Assembly: GCF_035984655.1 (NCBI RefSeq)
Contig: NZ_JAXCHT010000018.1
Location: forward strand, 28,970-92,969
DNA from: Actimicrobium sp035984655
GTDB taxonomy: Bacteria; Pseudomonadota; Gammaproteobacteria; Burkholderiales; Burkholderiaceae_D
Reading direction: 5' to 3'
Length of the DNA: 64,000 bases
This document shows positions 18,608 to 27,132 of the stretch, one piece after another (position 1 is the first letter of the stretch; each line of letters opens with the position of its first letter). The notes under the pieces were generated by a model that was not told where the DNA came from, searched no databases, and was given only the letters and a program-made list of their open reading frames with translations. Position numbers and translations under genes: made by a program.

Positions 18608-19399
18608 TCACCAGTAAATCCAGTTGCCCGTCGCGACAATCCAGCATCCCAACATTGCGTTGGTTACGCCGTGCGCTATCACAGGCGACCATAGATTCCT
18701 GGTTCGCATATACAGGCCGGCGTACACCACTGCAGCCAACAACCCGGCCAGCCATAAATTGTGTTCAAAGGCAAAAAAAACCGCCGTAATCGCAAACGCT
18801 TTCAGCCCTACCCGCGCCGGATCGACGGCAAGAAAATCTGCCTTCTCCAACCAGCGCAGCAGAAACGAACGCCAGAACAGCTCTTCCATGACAGGTACGA
18901 TCAGTGCGGCCCCGGTCAGTCGCACTGCAACCAATTCCCAGTCGATACCCTGGACTCCACGGGGATCAAAGCCGGTTGGCGTGCCGACAACCATCCATGC
19001 GGCGCCGAGATTGATCCATGCAACAAAAACGCCAGCGCCGGCGGCGATTACGATCAGCCAGTCCTTCCGGCGCGGCATGGAAGCAGATCGCAGTTCGTCA
19101 TAGTTGTTCCGCAAAAACCAAATCGTTGCCGCCACGAACGCAATTTTTACACCATACATCCATCGCAATCCATCTCCGCCCCAATCAAGGCGCTCCAGCA
19201 TATCAACAACGAAAGTAAAGAAGATATAAACAGCGAAAGGAAGAATGCGCGGCGTCGATGGTCGCCTTGATATCTTATCCAAGCGAACCCGCCAGGCCGA
19301 CTTCGTTGGCATGACCACAGCGCCGGCTCCGTCTCCGGATGATTTTTTCATACAGGTGACGTCTTCTTTTTTTGCACTGCGGTGCTTGCTTGATGCCAT
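18608..19399 (-). CDS. CPBP/CAAX-type intramembrane protease, PEP-CTERM associated
   Basis: This protein has up to 263 residues and about six to seven TM segments. It carries the three CPBP metal-site motifs: EELFWRSF (about residue 187), FAFEHNLW (about 218) and HGVTNAMLG (about 245). Such proteases are often encoded with exosortase/EPS genes, which fits the neighbouring epsL and PEP-CTERM genes. Its substrate is unknown. The start is uncertain: ATG at 19399 or ATG at 19351 (247 residues), neither with a strong Shine-Dalgarno. Confidence 0.88.
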   Translation of the reverse strand: MASSKHRSAKKEDVTCMKKSSGDGAGAVVMPTKSAWRVRLDKISRRPSTPRILPFAVYIFFTFVVDMLERLDWGGDGLRWMYGVKIAFVAATIWFLRNNYDELRSASMPRRKDWLIVIAAGAGVFVAWINLGAAWMVVGTPTGFDPRGVQGIDWELVAVRLTGAALIVPVMEELFWRSFLLRWLEKADFLAVDPARVGLKAFAITAVFFAFEHNLWLAGLLAAVVYAGLYMRTRNLWSPVIAHGVTNAMLGCWIVATGNWIYW

Positions 19400-19798
19400 G
19401 TACCCATATCTTCAGCGCCGCTTGCGATATTTATCGGATTATTTGCCGTAACGGCACACAAGTGTTCGCGATCCTGCTGCGGCGGCCGCGCTTTAAGTAT
19501 CCAATAGACAAGTTCTGCATCGGCGTAGCAGTTTATGTCGTGTGTATTACGGTGCGATGACAGCCGCGCGCCGGACCGGCCAATGTAGCGTTATACCGTT
19601 AACTTGCCGAACAGAACCAGAAAAGATGTCATCCCGACTTCATGCCAGCCGATCGTCGACTTCCCGACGCACGCGCTACAACCGGCTAAAAAGAAAATAC
19701 CGCCAGCGGCGGTACAAAAACGATCTCCATTGGGGCCGCTTGCTCTGTTAGGCTGCCCTAACTGTCGTCATTCGGGGAAGAATTTTACAGGGTGAGGA
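19400..19798. other. Intergenic region with a terminator; no gene
   Basis: This 399-base gap lies between two minus-strand genes. Apart from the terminator at 19691-19714 I see no coding signal. The part near 19400-19600 should hold the protease-gene promoter. Confidence 0.55.
19691..19714 (-). terminator. Terminator of the second PEP-CTERM gene
   Basis: TACCGCC-AGC-GGCGGTA is a perfect 7-bp stem. On the minus strand it is followed by TTTTCTTTTT. It lies 85 bases past the stop at 19799. Confidence 0.7.
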
Positions 19799-20377
19799 CT
19801 AGGCCTTGCCGGACTTCTTGCGCGCAACCAGCAGCATCGCTGCGGCACCCATGAGCAACATGCCGTAGTTGGTTGGCTCGGGTACTGGCGAGACATTCAG
19901 GACACCCGAATAGCTGCCGCCGAACGTGCCGATAACGTTCCCGCGAATTTCGAGGGTGTAGGTTGCCGCAGCAAGTGACGCCAGCGACAGAACGGTGGTG
20001 GAACCCGTCAGGCCATTGGCACTGAACGGTGTGCTCCAGGCTTGCATCAGCGTGGCGGTTGCCGGGCTGAACGGGCCGATGCCTTGATACAGGCGCGCCG
20101 AAATATTGTTGATGCCGAAGAATTGACCGAGATCAATCGTCGCCGTCACGCTGCTCAACGAGGCGACTTGCGACAGATTGAACACAAAATCATCGTAGAA
20201 CGAGACAGCCGTGGGAGCCTGAAACGAATTTTCGTACGAACTCGTGAGTGGCGCCGTCAATGTGCCCAGTGCGAAAGTCGTCGGCGCGGACGCGGTGCCT
20301 GCGGCGTGCGCCGCAGCCGAGCAGGCCAGCGCGCCAAACAGAAAAAGGGCTGGCAGTAAGGTCTTGAGACGGGTCAT
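19799..20377 (-). CDS. Small PEP-CTERM exoprotein
   Basis: This 192-residue protein has a signal peptide (MTRLKTLLPALFLFGALA..., cleavage near AHA-AG). Its C-terminus is VPEPTNYGMLLMGAAAMLL followed by VARKKSGKA, a PEP motif, TM helix and basic tail. The mature domain looks like a short beta-sandwich exoprotein with no enzyme motif. The ATG at 20377 has an AGGAG Shine-Dalgarno eight bases upstream, so the longer frame to 20449 is rejected. It is probably an exosortase substrate. Confidence 0.9.
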   Translation of the reverse strand: MTRLKTLLPALFLFGALACSAAAHAAGTASAPTTFALGTLTAPLTSSYENSFQAPTAVSFYDDFVFNLSQVASLSSVTATIDLGQFFGINNISARLYQGIGPFSPATATLMQAWSTPFSANGLTGSTTVLSLASLAAATYTLEIRGNVIGTFGGSYSGVLNVSPVPEPTNYGMLLMGAAAMLLVARKKSGKA

Positions 20378-20588
20378 GGGAAGTACTCCTGGATATGGAA
20401 CGTCGGCAACACGCCGCAATGAAATGGCCTGACTTGCCGGACAACGCATACCGCTTCTAGCCGACTTGGCTAGATTATGCTTTTGATATGTCGCAGTATT
20501 TCAATCCTCTGGACAACAAACTGTAGTCCGTTCAGATCATTGACAGTGGCTCCAATGGCGCTCAACCGGCGACCGGCGCGCCACAAAC

Positions 20589-20620
20589 AAAAAAAGCCAG
20601 TCACCATAACGGTGCTGACT
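20589..20620 (-). terminator. Probable terminator of the tRNA-Thr transcript
   Basis: An imperfect hairpin with a CACC/GGTG core is followed on the minus strand by seven T residues (20595-20589). It lies just after the tRNA 3' end. Confidence 0.5.
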
Positions 20621-20630
20621 TTCTTCAAAC

Positions 20631-20706
20631 TGGTGCCGACTGCAGGACTTGAACCCGCCACCCCATGATTACAAATCATGTGCTCTACCAGATGAGCTAA
20701 GCCGGC
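20631..20706 (-). tRNA. tRNA-Thr (anticodon TGT)
   Basis: A 76-base cloverleaf is visible on the minus strand. The acceptor arm GCCGGCT pairs with AGTCGGC (one G-T pair). The D arm is TAGCTCA...GAGCA. The anticodon stem CATGA/TCATG encloses a TGT anticodon in the loop. The T arm is GCGGG-TTCAAGT-CCTGC, and CCA is encoded. No integrative element is seen at its 3' end. Confidence 0.97.
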
Positions 20707-20735
20707 CAGACTACAACGAGCGGTATTGTACTTGA

Positions 20736-21251
20736 TTATTTAATGCGGGTGAGCGTTGGTCGACCGCCTTTTTTGGGCGGCTCAGGGTCGTCGTCCGGAC
20801 TGTCCCCATCTGACTTTACCGGGCGAATCGACGACACCGAACTCAGTGTGGGTTCCGCAGTGGGCGAGGCCTCATCGGCAACAGATTCATTGGTCGACTG
20901 GCCGTCGTGCGGCGCATTTTCAGCATCGCGCGCGGGCAAGCGCGATACTTCGAATGCCATCCCCTGCCCGTTTTCACGGGCGTAAATGGCAATCACGTTT
21001 TCAACCGGCACCGAAATTTCGCGTGAGACGCCACCGAATCGGGCGCTGAAATGAATCAGGTCATTGTCCATCTTCAACGCGCTGGTGGCGTCAAAGCTGA
21101 TGTTCAAGACGATTTCGCCGTTCTTGACGAACTGCATCGGAACGCGGGTCTGACCGTCGACCAGCACCGCAAGATAGGGGGTATAGCCGTTGTCAGTACA
21201 CCATTCGTAGATGGCGCGCAGCAGGTAGGGCTTGGTGGAGGATTCGGACAT
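20736..21251 (-). CDS. sspB: SspB: ClpXP protease specificity-enhancing factor
   Basis: In this 171-residue protein the folded N-terminal domain (about residues 1-110) has KPYLLRAIYEWC, TPYLAVLVD and ISFDATSALKMDND. It recognises ssrA-tagged proteins. A long acidic/Pro linker follows. The basic end KKGGRPTLTRIK is the expected ClpX-docking tail. The ATG at 21251 is the family start; the longer frame to 21278 adds residues foreign to the family. It lies downstream of sspA, as in other proteobacteria, delivering stalled-ribosome products to ClpXP. Confidence 0.95.
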   Translation of the reverse strand: MSESSTKPYLLRAIYEWCTDNGYTPYLAVLVDGQTRVPMQFVKNGEIVLNISFDATSALKMDNDLIHFSARFGGVSREISVPVENVIAIYARENGQGMAFEVSRLPARDAENAPHDGQSTNESVADEASPTAEPTLSSVSSIRPVKSDGDSPDDDPEPPKKGGRPTLTRIK

Positions 21252-21374
21252 GGAATGAGGACAACAAAAGCACGGCAATATAACGAAAAGCGGACCCGCC
21301 GCGCACCCGATTTGATCGGCCTGACCAGAATCGGTTCAGGCGAATAACCCGGTGCGCAAACACAATCTGCCGAA

Positions 21375-21986
21375 TTACCGACGCATGACTTTTTCGGAAG
21401 GCGTCAGCGCTTCGATGTAAGCCGGGCGGGAGAAAATCCGCTCGGCATATTTCATTAGTGGCGCAGCCGTCTTGGACAGTTCGATACCGTAATGATCCAG
21501 ACGCCACAGCAGCGGTGCAACGGCCACGTCGAGCATCGAGAATTCGTCGCCAAGCATGTACTTGTTCTTCAAGAACAAGGGTGCCAGCGTGGTCAGGCGA
21601 TCGCGGATTTCATTGCGGGCTTTTTCCTGCAACTTCTCCGAACCCTTTGCCTTGTCGTTCTCCAGCGTATGCACGTGAACAAACAGCTCTTTTTCGAAGT
21701 TGAACAACATCAGCCGCGCTCGCGCGCGCATCAGCGGGTCAGCCGGCATCAGCTGCGGATGCGGGAAGCGCTCGTCGATGTATTCGTTGATGATATTGGA
21801 TTCGTAGAGGATCAAGTCACGCTCGACCAGGATCGGGACCTGGCCGTACGGGTTCATCGTCGAGATATCTTCCGGCTTGTTGAACAGATCAACGTCGCGA
21901 ACTTCAAAGTCCATGCCTTTTTCGAACAGGACGAGGCGGCAACGCTGTGAAAATGGGCACGTGGTGCCCGAGTAGAGAACCATCAT
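21375..21986 (-). CDS. sspA: SspA: stringent starvation protein A (GST fold, RNA polymerase-associated)
   Basis: This 203-residue protein has a thioredoxin-like N-terminal domain (VLYSGTTCPFSQRCR, GQVPILVERD, LYESNIINEYID). An all-helical C-terminal GST domain follows. Family members bind RNA polymerase in stationary phase rather than acting as transferases. AAGGA precedes the ATG at 21986 by seven bases. It lies between the bc1 operon and sspB on the same strand. Confidence 0.94.
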   Translation of the reverse strand: MMVLYSGTTCPFSQRCRLVLFEKGMDFEVRDVDLFNKPEDISTMNPYGQVPILVERDLILYESNIINEYIDERFPHPQLMPADPLMRARARLMLFNFEKELFVHVHTLENDKAKGSEKLQEKARNEIRDRLTTLAPLFLKNKYMLGDEFSMLDVAVAPLLWRLDHYGIELSKTAAPLMKYAERIFSRPAYIEALTPSEKVMRR

Positions 21987-22068
21987 TTTGTAGTTCCTTA
22001 GAAACAAAGGGGCGAGACGATGGACGGCTCACCCCGATCAACATGCCCGCACCTGCGGGCTAATCCAG

Positions 22069-22833
22069 TTACTTGACTTCTTTCCAGTACGACGCATTCA
22101 GGCGCCACGCAATTACGCCAAACAAGCTCAGGAAGATCAGAACGATGACACCCAGCTTGTGGCGCTGATTCTGGGAAGGCTCAGCCATCCAGCTCATGTA
22201 AGCCACCAGATCGCCGATCGCTTCGTCGTACTCGATCGTGCTCATCTTGCCCGGCGAAATCTGCTCGAAGCCGACGAACTTGTGTTCTGTCTTGCCTTCT
22301 TCGTGCGGGTCCTTGACGTCGGCAAATTTGGCGCCGCGCACGCCTTGCAGTTCCCACAGCACGTGAGGCATAGCGGCGTTCGGATAAACCAGATTGTTCC
22401 AGCCGGTTGGCCGGCTATCATCCTTGTAGAAGGTGCGCAGATACGTGTAGAGGTAATCTGCACCTGAGCCCGCCTCGCCGGATTTGGCGCGTGCAATGAC
22501 CGACAGATCCGGTGGCGACACGCCCAGCCAATCCTTGCCATCCTTCGCCGTCATGGACACCTTCATCAAATCGCCCACCTTGTCCGTAGCGAACAGGAGA
22601 TTGGTCTTGATCTGATCTTCAGTCAGGCCGATGTCGCGCATGCGGTTGTAACGCATCGACGCCGCCGCGTGACAGTTCAGGCAGTAATTGACGAACAGTT
22701 TCGCGCCGTTTTGCAGCGAGCTGAGGTTGGTCAAACGGTCAGGCGCACGATCCAGCTTCGGGCCACCTTCATTGGCCAGTGCCATTGCGGGCAACAGGAC
22801 AAGTGCCGCGATCATTTTTTTTAACAGTTTCAT
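22069..22833 (-). CDS. petC: Cytochrome c1 subunit of the bc1 complex
   Basis: This 254-residue protein has a signal peptide (cleavage near ALA-NE) and a haem c motif CLNCH at residues 51-55. The axial Met is probably in PNAAMPHVLWE. A C-terminal membrane anchor (LGVIVLIFLSLFGVIAWRL) precedes the basic end. It carries electrons from the Rieske centre to soluble cytochrome c on the periplasmic side. It is the last gene of petABC, 18 bases after petB. Confidence 0.96.
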   Translation of the reverse strand: MKLLKKMIAALVLLPAMALANEGGPKLDRAPDRLTNLSSLQNGAKLFVNYCLNCHAAASMRYNRMRDIGLTEDQIKTNLLFATDKVGDLMKVSMTAKDGKDWLGVSPPDLSVIARAKSGEAGSGADYLYTYLRTFYKDDSRPTGWNNLVYPNAAMPHVLWELQGVRGAKFADVKDPHEEGKTEHKFVGFEQISPGKMSTIEYDEAIGDLVAYMSWMAEPSQNQRHKLGVIVLIFLSLFGVIAWRLNASYWKEVK

Positions 22834-22851
22834 TCTTGATCCCTTAGCGGC

Positions 22852-24255
22852 TTAATGCGGATGAAACGTGACACGTTTCGGCACGGGCTTGAATTTTCCA
22901 GCGGCGCTCCACCAAGGCATCAGCATGAAGAAACCAAAGTAGATGATGGTGCAGATCTGCGCGACCAGAGTACGTCCATCAGTCGGCGGCAAAACACCCA
23001 AATAGCCGAGGATGATGAAGGAAACGCCGAATAGGATGTAGACCAATTTATGCCAGCCCGGGCGATACCGGATCGATTTGACCCGGGAATGATCGAGCCA
23101 TGGCATTGCTGCCAGAATCAGCACGGAGGCGCCCATCAGAACGACGCCGAAAAACTTCGCGTCGAGCACGAACATGCTGGCGATGGCGACCAGTCCGATC
23201 ACTGCAACGATCGCCTTGACTAGTCCGGCAAGCCGCGACTTGAGGATCAATAGGGCAACGTAACCGACTACCACCGCCATCATTGCGTATATGAATTGCG
23301 ACGTCGTCGCCCGCAACACCGAGTAGAACGGTGTGAAGTACCAGACCGGTGCGATATGCAGTGGCGTCTTGAGCGAATCGGCAGGAAGGAAGTTGTTGTA
23401 TTCGAGGAAATATCCACCCATTTCCGGTGCGAAGAAGATCACGGCACTGAAAATCGTGAGAAAAATGACCACACCAAAGACATCATGGACGGAGTAATAC
23501 GGATGCGAGGGAATCGAATCCAGCGGATGACCATCAGGGCCCAGGGTATCCTTGACTTCAATGCCGTCCGGGTTGTTCGAGCCGACTTCATGCAGCGCAA
23601 TCAGATGTGCCATGACCAGGCCGATCAAGACTAGCGGGATCGCAATGACATGGAACGCGAAGAACCGGTTCAGGGTTGCGTCAGAGACCACATAGTCGCC
23701 ACGAATCCACAACGACAAGTCCGGACCAATGAATGGAATGGCGCCGAACAGATTGACAATGACCTGTGCACCCCAATAGGACATTTGCCCCCAAGGGAGC
23801 AGATAGCCGAAGAACGCTTCGCCCATCAGCGCTAGGAAAATCCCCACGCCAAACAACCAGATCAATTCGCGCGGCTTGCGGTATGAGCCATACATCAGTG
23901 CGCGCGTCATGTGCAGGTAAATGATGATGAAGAACGCCGAGGCCCCAGTGGAGTGCATGTAGCGCACCAACCAGCCCCATGGTACGTCGCGCATGATGTA
24001 CTCGACCGAAGCAAACGCCAGATTGGCGTCCGGCTTGTAGTGCATGACCAGGAAGATGCCGGTGACGATCTGCAGGGCAAGCACCAGCATGGCCAGCGAG
24101 CCGAAGATGTACCACCAGTTCAAGCTCTTGGGTGCGTAGTAATTGCCCCAGGCGCCGTTCCAGATACTGGTCAGCGGAAAGCGCGAATCAACCCAGTTCA
24201 GTGCCTTGTCGGCCATCGGCGCATTGGCCGGCAGCTGTTTTTCGTGGAATGCCAT
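22852..24255 (-). CDS. petB: Cytochrome b subunit of the bc1 complex
   Basis: This 467-residue protein has eight to ten TM segments. The haem-ligand histidines are in the second and fourth helices (e.g. GWLVRYMHSTGA and FFAFHVIAIPL). The Qo-site motif in this family reads PEWY; here the corresponding segment appears as APVWYFTPFY. It oxidises quinol and recycles electrons through the Qi site. The gene starts two bases after the petA stop. It is longer than a mitochondrial cytochrome b, owing to a C-terminal extension with extra TM segments, as in other betaproteobacteria. Confidence 0.95.
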   Translation of the reverse strand: MAFHEKQLPANAPMADKALNWVDSRFPLTSIWNGAWGNYYAPKSLNWWYIFGSLAMLVLALQIVTGIFLVMHYKPDANLAFASVEYIMRDVPWGWLVRYMHSTGASAFFIIIYLHMTRALMYGSYRKPRELIWLFGVGIFLALMGEAFFGYLLPWGQMSYWGAQVIVNLFGAIPFIGPDLSLWIRGDYVVSDATLNRFFAFHVIAIPLVLIGLVMAHLIALHEVGSNNPDGIEVKDTLGPDGHPLDSIPSHPYYSVHDVFGVVIFLTIFSAVIFFAPEMGGYFLEYNNFLPADSLKTPLHIAPVWYFTPFYSVLRATTSQFIYAMMAVVVGYVALLILKSRLAGLVKAIVAVIGLVAIASMFVLDAKFFGVVLMGASVLILAAMPWLDHSRVKSIRYRPGWHKLVYILFGVSFIILGYLGVLPPTDGRTLVAQICTIIYFGFFMLMPWWSAAGKFKPVPKRVTFHPH

Positions 24256-24257
24256 GA

Positions 24258-24872
24258 TTACGCCTCGCCTTTCTCGTCTTTGCCGATGACGAGTTTGCCA
24301 TCGCCGACAAACATATGCCGCGGCACTGTCAAATTATCCGGCGCAGGCTTGTTTTTGTAGACACGACCGGCCAGATCGAAGGTCGACCCGTGGCACGGGC
24401 AAAGGAATCCGCCGGCCCAGTCATCTGGCAGCGAAGGCTGCGGACCGGTTTGAAACTTGGTGCCAGGCGAGCAACCCAGATGCGGGCAGATGCCGACGGC
24501 GACGAAGATGTCCGGTTTGATCGAGCGCGTTTCGATATTGACGTACGAGGGCGTCAGATCACCGGGACTGCGTTTTGATTCAGGGTCTGCCAATTCACCC
24601 GCATTCTTGTCTGCCTTGAGGGTGGCAACCATCTCCGGCGTCCGCTTCAGGATCCAGACTGGCTTCCCGCGCCATTCGACAATCTTCATTTCGCCCGGCA
24701 CAAGGCCTGAGATGTCGACCTCCACCGCAGCGCCGGCGGCTTTTGCCCGCTCGGACGGTTGAAATGTGGAAACCAACGCCGCCGTCGTCGCCAGACCGGC
24801 CACACCGCCCGCTGCGCATGTTGCGGCGAGCAAGTTGCGTCGACCGGAATCGACTTGCTTTTCGTTACTCAT
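24258..24872 (-). CDS. petA: Rieske iron-sulfur subunit of the bc1 complex
   Basis: This 204-residue protein has a twin-arginine-like signal/anchor (GRRNLLAATCAAGGVAGL). The two Rieske boxes are CPHLGC (129-134) and CPCHGS (158-163), giving two Cys and two His ligands and the usual disulphide pair. The Tat genes in this window may export it. It is the first gene of petABC, with a candidate promoter 56 bases upstream of the start. Confidence 0.96.
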   Translation of the reverse strand: MSNEKQVDSGRRNLLAATCAAGGVAGLATTAALVSTFQPSERAKAAGAAVEVDISGLVPGEMKIVEWRGKPVWILKRTPEMVATLKADKNAGELADPESKRSPGDLTPSYVNIETRSIKPDIFVAVGICPHLGCSPGTKFQTGPQPSLPDDWAGGFLCPCHGSTFDLAGRVYKNKPAPDNLTVPRHMFVGDGKLVIGKDEKGEA

Positions 24873-24927
24873 ACCAACCCCAATCAGTCAAAATACGAAA
24901 TCTGTTTGAAACTTCTAGCAACCTTAG

Positions 24928-24956
24928 ATTATATCGGAGCAAGCGATCCTTTTAAA
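24928..24956 (-). promoter_or_regulatory. Candidate sigma-70 promoter of petABC
   Basis: On the minus strand TATAAT (24933-24928) is preceded, after a 17-base spacer, by TTTAAA (24956-24951), which matches the -35 consensus at four of six positions. It lies 56 bases upstream of the petA ATG. Confidence 0.5.
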
Positions 24957-25187
24957 GGGAAACCATTGGTTTTGCCTACCCTACTTCTGTTTTCGCTGCC
25001 ACTTTCGGGTTTCACCGGCCGCTTACTCGCCCTAAATCCAGCAAATGGCGATTTTTTGGCGCTGCCGACGATGACGATGCACGATTTGTGGGCGGGATCG
25101 TCAAGAGCGCCGCTGTTGGCATCGCAGGGACAAACTGTCCAAGTGTCCGGCAGTTCGCGGGCTTCAGGTTGGATTTAAGAGCTAGGT
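24957..25187. other. Region between petA promoter and TnpB element; no gene
   Basis: I see no convincing coding frame in this roughly 230-base stretch. A 116-residue minus-strand frame (25012-25362) overlaps the tnpB start and has no family features. The stretch was presumably next to mscL before the TnpB element inserted. Confidence 0.5.
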
Positions 25188-26582
25188 CGTGACAGGCGGC
25201 CAAGATGCTGCCCCGCACTCTTGTCACGTTGCGTCCCAACACTGTAATGTTCAAGTATGCTAATTCAACGTGCATACAAATACCGACTGCGTACCAACGG
25301 TGCAAACACGCGTTTGATGCGCCGCTTCGCCGGCTGTGGGCGCAAGGTGTGGAATTTGGCATTGAACCTGCAGCAGGCGAACTACGCCGCTGGCGGCAAG
25401 TACATCAGCTATGCGGCGATGTGCAAACACCTGACCGGCTGGCGCGCAGCGCCGGCGACGGTATGGTTGTCGGACGCGCCGGTGCATACACAACAGCAGG
25501 CGCTCAAAGACCTCGATCGTGCGTACCAGAACTTCTTCGCCGGTCGGGCCGACTTCCCGACATTTAAGAAGAAGGGTCGGGGTGACAGCTTCCGTTACCC
25601 GGACGCAAAGCAGTTCAAGGTCGATCAGGGCAACGGACGAATCTTCCTGCCCAAGCTTGGCTGGATCCGCTACCGCAACGGCAGGACGCTGCTCGGCACG
25701 CCGCGCAACGCCACCGTCAGCGCGGCAGCCAGCGAATGGTTTGTGTCGGTACAGACGCAGTATGAGGTCATAGAGCCGGTGCCGGTGGCAACTGATGCCA
25801 TAGGCATTGACCTCGGCATTGTGCGTTTCGCCACCCTGTCAGATGGCGCATTCATCGCACCATTGAACAGTTTCAAGAAGCACCAACAGCGCCTGGCGAA
25901 ATACCAGCGCTGCATGAGCAGAAAAGTGAAATTCAGCAGCAACTGGAGAAAAGCCAAGGCCAAAGTCACGGCAATTCACCGTGACATCGCCAATGCGAGA
26001 AATGACTTCCTGCACAAGACGACAACGACTATCAGCAACAACCACGCGTTGGTCGCTGTCGAAGATTTAGAGGTCGTGAACATGACAAGGTCGGCGCAGG
26101 GGACTGTTGCAACCTCGGGCAAGAACGTGCGTGCCAAGGCAGGATTGAATCGGTCGATCCTCGATCAGGGCTGGGGCGAATTTCGCCGTCAGCTCGCGTA
26201 CAAGCTCAACTGGAATGGCGGGTTTTTCATGCAGGTGCCCGCCCACCACACCAGTCAGACTTGCCCGTGCTGCGGGCATGTCGACAAAGCCAACCGAAAG
26301 ACCCAGTCGGCGTTTCTGTGTACCATTTGCTGGTACGAGAACAACGCCGATGTCGTCGGCGCGATCAACGTACTCGATCGCGCCCTGGCGCAACTGTCTC
26401 AACCGAGTACTGAAGAAGGGCCGGACACGGCCCAGATCGCCTGTGAGGTGAACGGAGCAGTCAGGCCGTCAGCAGCAGGAACCCACCGAAGCGACGTGCA
26501 AGAGGTTTTGTATGCGCAGTAGGAATCCCCGTCCTCTGCGCGTAAGCGCCAGCCGTCAGGCTGTGGTGGGGGAGGATGTCAA
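25188..26582 (+). mobile_element. TnpB-only element of the IS200/IS605 superfamily
   Basis: The element has a subterminal left hairpin (CGTGACA at 25188-25194 with TGTCACG at 25222-25228), a single tnpB gene and a structured right end closing in GGGGAGGATGTCAA (26569-26582). No tnpA (Y1 transposase) lies within it, so mobility would need a transposase elsewhere. The right boundary is inferred from the conserved end. The left boundary is uncertain and may lie slightly upstream. It separates petA from mscL. Confidence 0.75.
25257..26522 (+). CDS. tnpB: TnpB RNA-guided nuclease of IS200/IS605 type
   Basis: This 421-residue protein has the three RuvC acidic residues: Asp185 (GIDLGI), Glu269 (AVEDL) and Asp365 (NADVVGAIN). 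A four-Cys zinc ribbon is formed by Cys336, Cys339, Cys355 and Cys358. The N-terminal helix-turn-helix-like block (RAYKYRLRTNGANTRLM) is typical. No residue essential for cleavage is missing, so it should be active as an RNA-guided nuclease protecting or spreading its element. The 3' end of the gene and the following right end would form the guide RNA scaffold. Confidence 0.93.
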   Translation: MLIQRAYKYRLRTNGANTRLMRRFAGCGRKVWNLALNLQQANYAAGGKYISYAAMCKHLTGWRAAPATVWLSDAPVHTQQQALKDLDRAYQNFFAGRADFPTFKKKGRGDSFRYPDAKQFKVDQGNGRIFLPKLGWIRYRNGRTLLGTPRNATVSAAASEWFVSVQTQYEVIEPVPVATDAIGIDLGIVRFATLSDGAFIAPLNSFKKHQQRLAKYQRCMSRKVKFSSNWRKAKAKVTAIHRDIANARNDFLHKTTTTISNNHALVAVEDLEVVNMTRSAQGTVATSGKNVRAKAGLNRSILDQGWGEFRRQLAYKLNWNGGFFMQVPAHHTSQTCPCCGHVDKANRKTQSAFLCTICWYENNADVVGAINVLDRALAQLSQPSTEEGPDTAQIACEVNGAVRPSAAGTHRSDVQEVLYAQ

Positions 26583-26602
26583 AACGGTACAATCCTCAAA
26601 CA
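26521..26602 (+). ncRNA. Predicted omega-RNA 3' scaffold and guide of the TnpB element
   Basis: After the tnpB stop come two short hairpins, GCGC-GTAA-GCGC (26538-26549) and AGCC-GTCA-GGCT (26551-26562). They are enclosed by ATCCCC...GGGGAGGAT complementarity, ending in GTCAA. This is the usual layout of IS605-type right ends. By analogy the guide starts just after GTCAA, at 26583-26602. The 5' end of the RNA, probably within tnpB, cannot be fixed. Confidence 0.6.
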
Positions 26603-26623
26603 CTGACAAAAAAGGGGAATAAA

Positions 26624-27043
26624 TTGGGAATGATCACTGAATTCAAGACCTTTGCCATCAAGGGCAATGTAATGGATCTGGCCGTTGGCGTAATTATTGG
26701 CGGCGCATTCGGAAAAATTGTCGACTCGGTGGTGCAAGATTTGATCATGCCAATCGTCAGTACCATTTTTGGCGGCCTCGATTTCGCAAATTACTATTTG
26801 CCCCTCAAGGGGCAGGGAATGCAACTCTCACTGATTGAGGCCAAAAAAGCCGGCGCCGTTTTCGCCTACGGAAATTTTTTGACGATATTCCTCAACTTTC
26901 TCATTTTGGCTTTCATTATTTTTCAAATGGTTCGATTGATTAATCGCGCCAGGCGCACCGAGCCGGCGGTGCCCGCCCCACCCGCGGCGCCGACAGAAGA
27001 AGTGCTGTTGCTGCGCGAAATTCGCGATACCCTGCGCAAGTAA
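26624..27043 (+). CDS. mscL: MscL large-conductance mechanosensitive channel
   Basis: This 139-residue protein has the MscL hallmarks FKTFAIKGNVMDLAVGVIIGGAFGKIVDS (amphipathic helix plus TM1) and a second TM (FLTIFLNFLILAFIIFQMV). A charged C-terminal helix (LLLREIRDTLRK) follows. The TTG at 26624 gives the usual MGMI start and has AAAGGGG at a good distance; the ATG at 26630 would lack a spaced Shine-Dalgarno. It opens under osmotic downshock. The upstream TnpB element ends only about 40 bases before the start, so native promoter elements may be altered. Confidence 0.95.
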   Translation: MGMITEFKTFAIKGNVMDLAVGVIIGGAFGKIVDSVVQDLIMPIVSTIFGGLDFANYYLPLKGQGMQLSLIEAKKAGAVFAYGNFLTIFLNFLILAFIIFQMVRLINRARRTEPAVPAPPAAPTEEVLLLREIRDTLRK

Positions 27044-27059
27044 ATTTTTTCGTCAAGCT

Positions 27060-27094
27060 GGCAGACAGGACGCTGGAAAACGGCGTTGTCTGCC
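27060..27094 (+). terminator. Hairpin terminator after mscL
   Basis: GGCAGACA pairs with TGTCTGCC, with a further inner ACGC/GCGT stem. A T-rich stretch (TTTCCTTCTTTTTC) begins about 12 bases later, somewhat far for a classical terminator. Confidence 0.5.
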
Positions 27095-27132
27095 ACCATC
27101 TAGCAGTTTCCTTCTTTTTCCTGAATCAACAT

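Noticed and set aside
20631..20706. tRNA-Thr as an attachment site for an integrated element
   Set aside because: No integrase and no second copy of the tRNA 3' end seen nearby.
25012..25362. 116-residue minus-strand frame
   Set aside because: Overlaps the tnpB start and the element's left end; no family similarity.
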